Below the pieces are notes generated by a model. The model saw nothing but the letters and a program-made list of their open reading frames with translations, made no database searches and was not told where the DNA came from. A stretch of 64,000 nucleotides of DNA, taken from NCBI GenBank assembly GCA_018466975.1, contig CM031562.1, forward strand, positions 4,030,001 through 4,094,000, in the 5' to 3' direction. This DNA is from Sparassis latifolia. Taxonomy: Eukaryota; Basidiomycota; Agaricomycetes; Polyporales; Sparassidaceae. The first letter of the stretch is position 1. Each line of letters opens with the position of its first letter. The position numbers were made by a program, and so were the translations under genes. Positions 1-9,716 of the stretch are shown piece by piece.

Positions 1-2343
1 TCTGTCTCGTCGCTTTGCGTGGTTCCGCCGCCTCATACAGACGCACGAGACAGAGCAGGGTAGGGTCTTCCCAGCGGAATGGCGCGTCGGATGGTTCCTG
101 TGCTCCAAGTTCATTGAGATTACCAGGTGCGCGACGCTGGAATCCTCTCAACTGGAACATTTGTCTTGACTGAGTCTTAAAATTTAGAGATGACATATCG
201 GTGTTGCTATCAAAGGCGGGATCAAAGCTTACGGTGAAGCAGTTACTGGATACTCTTCAGGAAACGATGGATTTCGAAGCGTCGATGACAAGGAAATATG
301 CCACACCGGTAGGTTTACCAGCGGCATGTGCTTTCGTTTCGTGAGTTGACGAGGACCCTTTGGCACAGATCCTGGACATTTTGAAGGCAACACAACCTGC
401 AGGGGCATCACGTCCTTTGCGGTCTATCACCTCGGCTTTCGAACCTCACATGGGCGTATTCATCGATGCACAAGACAAGTTAGTGCCTTTCTCTTCCTCT
501 TGTTCCGCTGTCGCTGAGACCATTCATTTGACTTTTTACAGAGTGCTATCTGGCATGCTATCTCAATACAGAGGCTCTAAGTCGCGATCATCCCTGGAGG
601 CAGCTTCAGCGCCTGCGGGATCAGGCGACGACGGCTCGCCTCCTGTTTTGGTGCTCCCGTCTTCGACAGAATTGTTCTACTTCTACGCTCAGACGCTGGA
701 GAATTGCGCCAAGCTGTTCACTGGACAGCCATTGTTTGATCTCTGCGCACTGCACAAAAAGTGGCTCAGAATCTACGCGGGTAAGTGCACTATTTTGCTG
801 CGAGTGATGTTCAGGTTACAGATGTTGCGTTTCAGAGGACGTCTTGATGGCCAGTATGAAGCGGTGCGCTACTTTCGGCCCTACCTCGTGATACCTTCTG
901 ATATATACATCACTTAGGCCTGCAATCCAGTTAAGGAAGTCGATGGACAACCGCTTCGATCTTAACGAGCTGAAAAAGCATGCACGCTCATAAATACCGC
1001 CGATTACTGCCATTCTACTGCGCTGGAGGTAATATAATCACATCCTGCGAATGTCATCACCTGATTGTCCTGTCTTCGTAGCTAGAAGAAAATATAAGAG
1101 AGAAGTGCGACGAAGCATTCAAGCCTAAGATCACCTTGCAAGATGAACGGGATCTGTTTGTCAGGCATGTGTCTACTGTATTTCTCGGTCTTTTCGATTT
1201 GACCTTTCCTGTGCAGTGCTATCTCGGCAGCAATCCAAGTTATGTTGCATGAGCTTGAGGCTGCGTGTGATCCGTCGTTCTCTACCATGGCTCGCACCGC
1301 GTGGTCCCTTCTGAAGACAGTCACCGGCCAGTCTGTTTATGTAGAGGAACTCGTAAATGCGATTGAGCAGGTGGTTGAAGTGGTCAAGCCTTTAGTAGAG
1401 CAGAAGAAGTACCTCCGGAACTTCATGGACAAGGCATCGAGGTTTGTCTCGACAATTATCTGTGCTCTAGGTATTTACGGAGATGTGTTTTGCAGTGTTG
1501 TTCTTTCAAAGTTCACCACTGCTCTAGTGAAGAGTCGACCTCTTAGAGAGATTGGAGCGGAGCAAGTCAGTTGTACCATCCTCTCACGAGTCGACACGTC
1601 CACTAATCCATTACAGCTCCTCATCGATCTGCAGGCACTTAAGGCTGCACTCCTTCGGATACCCGGCGAAGCATTAACTACGACAAAGTGCGTAACAATT
1701 TGAATTGTGGAGGATCGATATTTACGTGTCTTGTATAGCTACACACGAAGTGTGACAAAACAGACAACACGGCTGGAAGCATTGTTAAAAGTCATTGTCA
1801 CACCTGTGGTAAGGTATCTAACTGCATCATTGTCACCTCGGGTTTGACGGCGGCGACTTTAGGATCCAGCTGAAGGATTCATCTTGAACTATACCCTCGT
1901 GATTGGAGATGCTTCGTTTTCTAACTTCCAAAAGGCCAGTGGAATGGTGACGAGCCAATGATCTCGGCATTGACATTGTTACTTAGGTTCTAGACCTGAA
2001 AGGCACGACGAAAGCAGAGCAAAACGATCTCTTAGATACCTTCCTGACGGTTACTAGCACCAAGACAGACCTAGAGAGCACCTCATTCTTGTCATCGCTC
2101 GACATGGATCCTGGGCACAACACCAACATGACCAGCCCAGGCAATAGCCGCGTGTCTCTCCTCCCCGGAGCAGTTACGGGAGACGGCATTCTTGCAGCTC
2201 TCGGTTCACCGCCGCTAAGTGGTCCGCCGACAGGCTCGGATACGCCGCCAAGGACGGATCAGATGACCAAAAGGGAAGTCTTCTCCGACTTCAAGAGGTT
2301 TGTCAGTTTCGCAGTGAGAAGGGAGTCAATGCCACCTTCGTGA
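1..2343 (+). CDS. VPS53: VPS53, GARP/EARP tethering subunit (5' truncated)
   Basis: Vps53 is a core subunit of the GARP complex, which tethers endosome-derived vesicles at the trans-Golgi. The window starts inside the gene. Frame 2 from base 2 reads RRFAWFRRLIQTHETEQGRV and then FPAEWRVGW, both typical of Vps53. Later exons give SKAGSKLTVKQLLDTLQET, FEPHMGVFIDAQDK and LPSSTELFYFYAQTLENCAK, all strongly Vps53-like. At least eight exons are split by short introns, and the last exon ends in a Ser/Pro-rich tail with TGA at 2341-2343. The C-terminal part is about 600 residues. The N-terminal coiled-coil part lies upstream of the window. TSR1 converges on it 177 bases downstream. Family assignment is firm; individual splice sites are approximate. 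Confidence 0.9.
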
Positions 2344-2520
2344 TTCGTTCTCTTTCGATGTCTACGTAGTCTAGGACTGGTTTTATATTGTTGTCGAGAC
2401 TGCACGATACACCATTGGATAGGATATTCGCGTCTAGATGGGATACACTACTTTGTCAATAGGAGATACAACGGACAGAACTGTTTGTCAGGACAACATA
2501 GATGCAAGCTACATAGGTGG

Positions 2521-5500
2521 TCATTCCTCCATCGCATCGACGGAGGATCCCGATACTGGTAGTGATTGCTCCTTCCACAAGTCGCTCCACTTCGGGAAGA
2601 CACGCTTGTACAGAGACATGCAGACAGTATCCATCTGGTTGATTGGACCGTCGAAATGCGCCTTCAAATAACCGTGCGTTCCAAGCGACTCGCGGATATG
2701 GCCCGTGCGACCGTATTTCGTGTGCAGTTGGATCGGCTTGAAGTAGTTGATATCGTCTTCCAGGAAATGCGTCAGCATATGCCAAGTTCATGGAAATGTA
2801 GAGAGGACGTCAGCGCACCAGGGTTGAAGAACATGTAGCGGACGGTGGCCGTCTTTTTGTGGACCTTGAACGGGTGTCCGGTCAGGACGATGCGTTTTGC
2901 GATGACGCGTGTCGGGTCGGGGTTGATGAAGCTTCCCATTGCCACAAGTTCTGGTGCTGCGTACATAGTGAGAATCACTGGTGGAGAGCCGGTAGAAGAA
3001 GGCTTACATTGCGGGTCATCTGTCTCTCTCAGAAGTAGGCATGGCTGCTTGCCAAACACGGCGGGCCCGTATGTCGTCGCGACGTTAGTGATACCGTGCC
3101 GCAGGTACCGCTCAAACTTGTGAACATTGTTGTAACCCTTGCCTCCGCCGCGAGTATGTTGGCTGTATATGGGATTCACGCGCAGCCGTCGAGGACCGAC
3201 ACACAGAATCAAGGGGTCCTGCCAGTGGGATTTTGATGAGTAACTCACCGTTAATGAGAGAATGAATTGATACCTTGGAACGAACTGAACCATCGTACTC
3301 AGTGTTGCGCTGCACGGTGAAGTTGAGGACGGTTTTCTTGTGCTCGTGCTCTAGTAGATTGAAGAGCACGAAAGGAGACTTAGAATCCTGCTGCGCAGCT
3401 TCTTGTGGTACATCCTTAAGATACACCGTGACACGAACTCCGGGCTGGACAATTCAAACCCATGAGTGAACGAATCTGACATGGCATCGAGACGGCTTCA
3501 CCTCAATGGCTGCACTGTCTTCTTCTGCACGTCTTCGTATTGCGTGTTCTGTTCGCTTGTAATCTTCGAATTGGAAGATGCGAGCATAGTCTCTTGGCAA
3601 GTTCTCGTACGGATCCCACGGGCTTGTTCTGAAAGAGCGCAGTCCACGGTAACGCTGGAAGCGCGTCTGCGCAGGGACGTCCAACGGTGTGTCGATCTCG
3701 TCGGGGAACGCAAGGTCGTCTTCCTCCTCACGTTTGCGATTCCGCCAATTCTTTAGCCTGGCCGAAATGATTCGTGAGAAACCAGCTTGGTTCAACCACC
3801 AAAAATAATAACGCTTACTGCCGATCCTCCTCCTCCACATCAAGATCCTGGAACGCGACGCTCCGCCGGCCCTCAGTCTCCATCTCGGTGTCGTCGCGCA
3901 GCTCGACCATCTCCTCCTCCTCAACGTCTTCCATCTCGACCTCACCCGTGCTCCCTTCCGCCTGACCTTCGCCCTCCCCGCGTCGTCACCCTCCTCGTCG
4001 CTCTCATCGATGATCCACGCCGCTTGGTACTCACTCATGCCCTTCGGGATCCGACGCACCGTCTTCGGAGTCGTGCTGCTCTTCGCGTCGGGCAGCGAAT
4101 CCGCCGGCGCAGACTCCGCGGGGGCCCCGCGCATCTCTTCCTCGGTCGGCCAAGTCTGCTCGTTTGCCAGATCGTCCGGGTCGTTGGTAGACACGAGCGA
4201 GTCCGCAGAGGACACGTCCGGCTCAGCAAGAAGCACAGGCTCGACCTCCATCGCCCCCGCAGCAGACCTCGACGTGCGCGGGAGCGGCGCGGACACGATC
4301 TACACCACTCATAAGCATCCCCGCAAAGTGAAAACGAAATAAAATAAAATAAAATGTGCATAACACCCACCTTCGCGATCTGGAAGTCCCCGAAATTCGG
4401 GAGGTGCACCAGGCGGTCGGCCGAGAGGAGCGCGCCGCGCACGACGCCTGTGACGCCCAGCAGCCCGTCTTGCCACGCGACGCGCTCGCCGAGCACCCAC
4501 GCGCGGCCCTCGCGCCACTTCGCCTCCGCGGGGCGGCCTTCGCACAGCGCCCGCAGCGCGCCCAGCGCATCCGCCGGCGCGCGCATGTCGAATATCCGCT
4601 CCGCGCCGGGCACGAAGTACCGCACGAACGAGAGGAGCGACTTCATGATCCCGCCCTTCTCCTTGGCGTCCATCGGCGCTGCGGCTGCGGCGACGACAGG
4701 CACAACGGTGGGGAGGCCCTGCGCCTGCAGCGCGCGGAGGAGGGTGTCGCCCCAGGGGCCGACCTCGACGCGGGGCGAGAGCACGAGGACGACGTAGTCC
4801 GCAGCTTTGCAGGCGTCGAGCGCGGCGTAGAGCTGCTTATGCTGCAGCGGGAGGAGCTGCAGCGAAGTCTTGAACCGCTCCGCTCTGCGCAACGCGTAGT
4901 ATATGTCGTTTCAAAGTGGAAACATTTTTTTAATTAGGCAGGAGGGCGTAGATCGATAGGAGAGCCGCACCTGAGCCTGTACGACCCGCCCCCACACGCC
5001 TCCAGGGGACCCCGTCCAGCGGTCCCGCGAGTGCTTCGACCACGCTGGCGGCGGTGACGTCCTCGGTGAGAGGGACGACCGCCACGATGCGCGGCGCACC
5101 GTCTGGGCCGCTAAAGAGGCGCGTCGCTGAGACGAGCGAATGCCGCTTCTTAAGCTGGGTCTGTCTTGCGTTATTCCGGCGGTTGAGCCGCGCTTGGGCC
5201 GCGGCGCTCGCTGCGGGCGAAACTTTTGGGGATTGGCGGGCGAGACGGCCTGTGGGGAGAGTTGGCGGTCAGCGTGGGTATAGAGCCAAGGAGCAGAATA
5301 TGCGTGAGGGTCAAAGAACAGGGTCGGGTTGAGCTCCCGTAGCACACAATATCGTACGCCGTCCGGCGCCCACAAGTCTACACTCGAGAATAAAATCACG
5401 GAGAACGCACCTTTCGCAGCATCCTTCCGCGCGCCCTTGGTCGCGTGCTTGGACTTGTACGCCTTGTTTTGCTGTGCGGACGATCAGCTCTCGCTCTCAC

Positions 5501-5576
5501 CCAATCGCACTGGCAAGGAATATTGAGTATATACCTGCTTGAGCGTCGGCCGGTGGTGGTGCACCGATCCGGTCAT
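2521..5576 (-). CDS. TSR1: TSR1, 40S ribosome biogenesis factor
   Basis: Tsr1 is a GTPase-like but inactive member of the BMS1/TSR1 family that binds late pre-40S particles. The start at 5574-5576 gives [14 protein letters not shown], the family's characteristic N-terminus, followed after an intron by [17 protein letters not shown] central exon (about 4380-4890) carries the GTPase-like fold with [19 protein letters not shown] and [14 protein letters not shown]. An acidic region follows, then the C-terminal domain with [40 protein letters not shown] and [12 protein letters not shown]. The stop is at 2521-2523. Several short introns interrupt the gene. It diverges from PRE9 across a 411-bp shared upstream region. 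Confidence 0.92.
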
Positions 5577-5987
5577 GGTGGGGTGAACTTGAAGGTTGCG
5601 GAAGCGCGTCAGAGGACTCTATCGATTGCGCTGTTGATTTTGGATTAGACCCTTGAATACAGAGCGTGGACAGCCTGATCCTGATTATTTTCGTGCCCGA
5701 GTGTTGCGCAGGTAGGACCACGGTGGAACAGCGAGTGCAAGATCGGAAAATATCCTTAGCAACAACTTGCAGATCAGGGTTTTCCCCCTCACACCGTCCA
5801 CACGAAAACGCGTTTATCACGCTCTTACATTTTAGCGGGGACCACGTGATTTGTCACGCGTGACAGGCAGGTCAGAACTGGGTCTATCTTAAGCGCCTGG
5901 AACGACGCGCAAGTAGACGCGTCACGCTCAACCCTCGTTCTACTCCCAGTCTTCCCTCCATTCCATCTACTCTTTTCCGCTCTCAAC
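5577..5987. promoter_or_regulatory. Divergent promoter region TSR1/PRE9
   Basis: This is a non-coding interval between two head-to-head genes, so it must hold both promoters. Pyrimidine-rich tracts precede the PRE9 start (about 5935-5985). I could not identify a specific factor site by eye. Confidence 0.5.
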
Positions 5988-7223
5988 ATGGTATGTCTTA
6001 GCACATTTTCTGTTTGCTATTGACATGAAAATATTGGAGCATAGGCCAGACGTTATGATAGTGCGTTTGTACTTCTTACTTGCCCGAGCACCCACTAATG
6101 CGAAACCTTACCTAGGCCGCACGACAATCTTCTCGCCAGAAGGCGAGCACCAATTTGGCTGTCTGTATATTCTGATTGCTAATGCTTGCATGTGCTTAGG
6201 TCGTCTTTACCAGAGTGAGCCCTCATTGTTAATTATTTCTCTCTTGCGCCTGTTTCTCAGCATATAACCACCGAAACAGTCGAATATGCTATGGAGGCGA
6301 TCTCACACGCCGGCACAGTACTCGCAGTACTAGCGAAGGACGGTGTCGTGCTTGCCGCGGAGAAGAAGGTGACAGGAAAGCTGCTTGATCTCTCCCTCGC
6401 AAAGGATGGCGGTTATGGCGGGAGCGGCGAGAAGATCTTCTTACTCAATGCGTACGCCCTTCAGATACATATACCATATACTCTTCTCATGGCAGCTTTC
6501 ACCTGATATACAGAAATGTTGTCGCTGGCGTGGCGGGTATCACTGCGGACGCGAACTCACTAGTAAACTTTGCGCGGCAAGCGGCACAAAAGCACCTGTT
6601 CTTGTATAATGAAGATATTCCTGTCGAACTCCTCGCGCAAAGGCTCTGCGATCTAAAGCAGGGCTACACACAATATGGCGGTGCGTGTCTCGTCTGGCGC
6701 TTTTGCCACTGTTCCTTTTTCTTTCGTGCTGTATTGACGCCGGGAGATCAGGTCTGCGTCCATTTGGTGTATCACTACTGTATGCGGGATATGACCCACA
6801 CTATCAGTTCCAGTTGTACCACTCTGATCCATCTGGGAACTATTCTGGTTGGAAAGCGACATGCATCGGCGCAAACAATGGGACAGCGCAAAGCTTGCTC
6901 AAGCAGGAGTACAAGGACGACATGTCAGTGGAGGATGCAGTTGGCCTTGTTCTGCGGACGATGAGCAAGACGATGGACAGCACGACTCTGGGCAGCGAGA
7001 AGCGTGAGTGCGCTGTTCTTTCATATCGTTGTTGGCGGATTTTCGTCTGCTCGAGGGACCATCAATGTGGGAACTGACCTTGTTTCCCGCAGTGGAGTTT
7101 GCGACTTTGACCCTGGACGCGTCCAAGCAGCCGAAGGCAAAGATCTACAAACCCGCAGAAATTGATGCGCTTCTGCAGAAGCACGACCTGGCCAAGAAGG
7201 ATGAGGATACAGAGATGGCATGA
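5988..7223 (+). CDS. PRE9: 20S proteasome alpha subunit, PRE9/PSMA4 type
   Basis: This is a non-catalytic alpha-ring subunit of the 20S proteasome. Joined exons read [20 protein letters not shown], then [39 protein letters not shown] and [14 protein letters not shown] follow, matching the PSMA4/Pre9 subtype rather than other alpha subunits. The exon pattern is striking. Exon 1 is only the ATG (5988-5990). Exon 2 is 6045-6060, exon 3 is 6116-6142, and exon 4 is a 15-base micro-exon (6200-6214); coding resumes at 6280. The intron 6143-6199 would start with GC instead of GT. The C-terminal tail ends in DEDTEMA with the stop at 7221-7223. Length is about 255 residues, normal for the family. Confidence 0.93.
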
Positions 7224-7786
7224 TTAACTACTGTCGGTGCGCTGTATATGAGTGGACTCATTCCGTGTATAAGATCTTATTTTCCCTGCTTGGTTGTCTT
7301 GTCTGCCGTTGCATCACCATCGCTCTTTCTGATTGTTTCTGGTGTTGGCTCGACTCCACTGTTGTCTGATTATACTCACCGATCTGTATTTATGGCCTCA
7401 CACAGCTGCTGTACGTTCTGTACGAGTATCTCAGGAGGTTTCCTCGGGACGTGATTCAATTTCGTGCGATGGTTTGAAGGCATTCTAGCTCGGTGGTTCC
7501 TGGGCTGCGATATATCAACCTTGAGATGCTTGACTAAGTGGGCCCAAAATACGGTAGGAGTCACGAAGTTATCACTGAATAGAGAGGTTTTTCTTTCACA
7601 TAGTTCGTTAGACACGACGTGTCAGAAGGATAGCTGGCCAGTGCGCTTGCACGCTGTGCAAGCCGTTCGCATCGTAGTCTCGTAACCAGCCGTTCTGAGA
7701 TTCGACCCTTTTTAGGATTTGTGTGGAGGGTCGTGTCAGAACGTCTGGTGACTTTCGTATAGGCGGGGTTGTTCTGCTGTGCGACC
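7224..7786. other. Intergenic, PRE9 3' flank
   Basis: I saw no credible gene. It is T-rich just after PRE9 (likely 3' UTR) and ends with the hexamer GCGACC at 7781-7786, which is repeated directly after the mobile element that follows. Confidence 0.5.
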
Positions 7787-7817
7787 TATGGCGGCCGTTA
7801 CTGGACAAAAATGAAAT
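7787..7817 (+). repeat. Left terminal inverted repeat
   Basis: This 31-base end pairs with 9432-9462 and differs only at 7801 (C, where the partner has T). Confidence 0.85.
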
Positions 7818-8400
7818 CTCGGGTGTCAGGACCTTGTTTTGTACTTATGCATGGGTGTTCATTGAGCACGTGACCTTGCATGCACATTCACCTCATGCAT
7901 TGTGCATGCACAACAGTGCATGCACTGTTTGTCTCTGCAACATATGTGTTGTGGATTGTCATCTGTTCGTGCATGCATTGCTGTGCATTGGTGCACAGCT
8001 TTGATCTCGTTGCCAGTAGTTGATGATGCATGCATTGTCCTGCACTCCTCTGCATAATACAATCATCTCACTTTGGTAGCTTAACTCCATCAGCAGCAGT
8101 CGACATGTTAGACTCAACAGTGGTAGAAATCAAAAGAGTCTCTGTACTCTCTTCTCTGGCACACTATGGATGCAGCACCATGCATTTGATGCCTACAGTG
8201 CCTACAGTGCATGTTAGAAATCGCGCTTAGTTCAATTAGGAAGGTAATAAGATGTGTCGGGGCGCATGATTATGCATCCTAAAATAGATTTCTGTTTATA
8301 TACAGTTCACGCTCCACTTTATATAATCAAATTTCCTTTTTTATCTTTCTTTGTAATCATACTCTCGGCTTCACAGGAAGCATTACCACTTTTATCCATT

Positions 8401-8704
8401 GGAAATAACCTGGCAAAAAGCATGGAAATCAATAATATATTTTCAGAGGAAAAACCTCGAGAAAAAAGTGAGAAAAGAACAAAACATTCTCACAGTTTTT
8501 CCCTTGGAAATAAGTTGCCTACCATATCAGGCAACTGGACATGCCAGGACATGCCAAAACCCGGACAAAACTACCATATTTGGCGACCAACTTATTTCCA
8601 GTGGAAAAACTGCGGAAATGCTTTGTTCTTTTACACGTTTTTTCCTCATGTTTTTCCCGCAGTATGACTTTGTTGATTTCCACACATTTTTCCAAGTTAT
8701 TTCC
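8401..8704. mobile_element. Foldback (long inverted repeat) element
   Basis: The left arm 8401-8517 and the right arm 8589-8704 are imperfect inverted copies, roughly 80 percent identical by eye, around a 71-base spacer. Both arms begin GGAAATAAC and end GGAAATAAGTTG when read outside-in, and share AAAAGAACAAA and CAGTTTTTCC. No protein is encoded. Weaker similarity continues about 15 bases outside each arm, so the true ends may be near 8387 and 8720. This is typical of a MITE or foldback element nested in the outer element. Confidence 0.7.
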
Positions 8705-8751
8705 TCGGGAAAAAAGGAGTTATGCGTCCTGTGCTTGTCTGCCTGGGCACT

Positions 8752-8781
8752 CCCATAATTCTGGAGCTCCAGAATTATGGG
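8752..8781. repeat. Perfect 30-bp palindrome
   Basis: CCCATAATTCTGGAG is followed with no spacer by its exact reverse complement. It could be a footprint of two head-to-head repeat ends, or a cruciform-forming site. Confidence 0.8.
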
Positions 8782-8905
8782 CACTCTGCTTTCCCAATAG
8801 TGCTCAATGTGAATGAGGATGCACATGGTGAACATGCCAATTGGCACGTCTACCAAGGTGCATCCTGATTACTCCATGCTTCTTGATAGGGACCAGGAAT
8901 GCATA

Positions 8906-9279
8906 CTATTGATGACCCGGAAGTGCCATAATATGGCACTTCTGGTCCCGCAGCACAACATCTTGCTCGATTGTCTGCGGCATCTCAGATAATGTTTCTA
9001 TAGTATACAGAGTACTATACACCAATTTTTCGGATTTTTTATAGCTGTATTGGACACCTTGGAGAGATGCCAAGGTGTGGCACCAGCCAAATACAGTCTT
9101 GCAATCCCGGATTTCTTGGGATCCAAGTGTGCCATCTTTGCTTCCCAAACTTTTACAGTATTAAATTAGGGTATGTATGACTCTCTGTCTATAATTTCGA
9201 GGGAATCAGACAGGAGGATCAAACCACAGAAAAAAATATGGCACTTCTGGGTCATATGGCATATCCGGGTCACTGATAG
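8906..9279. mobile_element. 374-bp MITE-like unit, TA-flanked
   Basis: The left end CTATTGATGACCCGGA and the inverted right end CTATCAGTGACCCGGA agree at 13 of 16 bases, and each is bordered by TA (8904-8905 and 9280-9281). The inner motif GACCCGGAAGTGCCATA recurs as a short palindrome at 8913-8943 and, inverted, near 9237-9255, so the ends carry repeated sub-motifs. There is no coding capacity. The TA borders suggest Tc1/mariner-type mobilisation, by inference. Confidence 0.6.
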
Positions 9280-9431
9280 TACCTGTGCATGCATGCACAA
9301 TGCACAACTGTGAGCAGCAATGCACGCGTGATATATGATGCAGAGTTATGCGCACCTATGAACGCCAATGAATGGCGATGAATGAGCGTGAATCTCGATG
9401 ATGCACGGTGAATGCCGAGGCAAACCCAAAC

Positions 9432-9462
9432 ATTTCATTTTTGTCCAATAACGGCCGCCATA
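9432..9462 (-). repeat. Right terminal inverted repeat
   Basis: This is the inverted partner of 7787-7817. It is followed directly by GCGACC (9463-9468), the same hexamer that precedes the left end. Confidence 0.85.
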
Positions 9463-9716
9463 GCGACCCTCTCTTCTGTCCGTTTTCGGTAAGTCGCACG
9501 TGAACGTCTGGTCACGAGACTATTCGCATCGATGCCCAAATCAATCGTAGTCACCTGCCTAATTTGGACGAGCAGTGGCAGGTTTCGCACCACGTGGTAC
9601 GACGCGACGCGTCTTTAAACGGGCAGGAGTCCGGTTGAACTCTTGGTTCGGGCGACGCAGCTCTCCAGTCTCGCCTAATATCTCTCCGGGTATCTCTCTC
9701 AATATACTACTTCATT

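Larger units (their letters stand above)
7787..9462. mobile_element. Non-autonomous TIR element with nested repeats
   Basis: The two ends are inverted copies. The left end 7787-7817 starts TATGGCGGCCGTTAC and the right end 9432-9462, reverse-complemented, starts TATGGCGGCCGTTAT; 30 of 31 bases agree. The hexamer GCGACC lies directly outside both ends in the same orientation (7781-7786 and 9463-9468), as expected of a target-site duplication. A TA duplication with 29-bp ends is the alternative reading. There is no transposase-sized reading frame, so the element is non-autonomous. The interior is AT-rich and contains other inverted-repeat units. Both ends carry clusters of TGCATGCA-like words (about 7875-8060 and 9285-9330). 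The superfamily cannot be fixed from this sequence; 6-bp duplications are less common than the 2-, 5- or 8-bp types. Confidence 0.8.

Noticed and set aside
7738..7752. GAACGTCTGGT repeated near 9504 as a longer target duplication
   Set aside because: It lies about 35 bases outside each element end in the same orientation and does not abut them.
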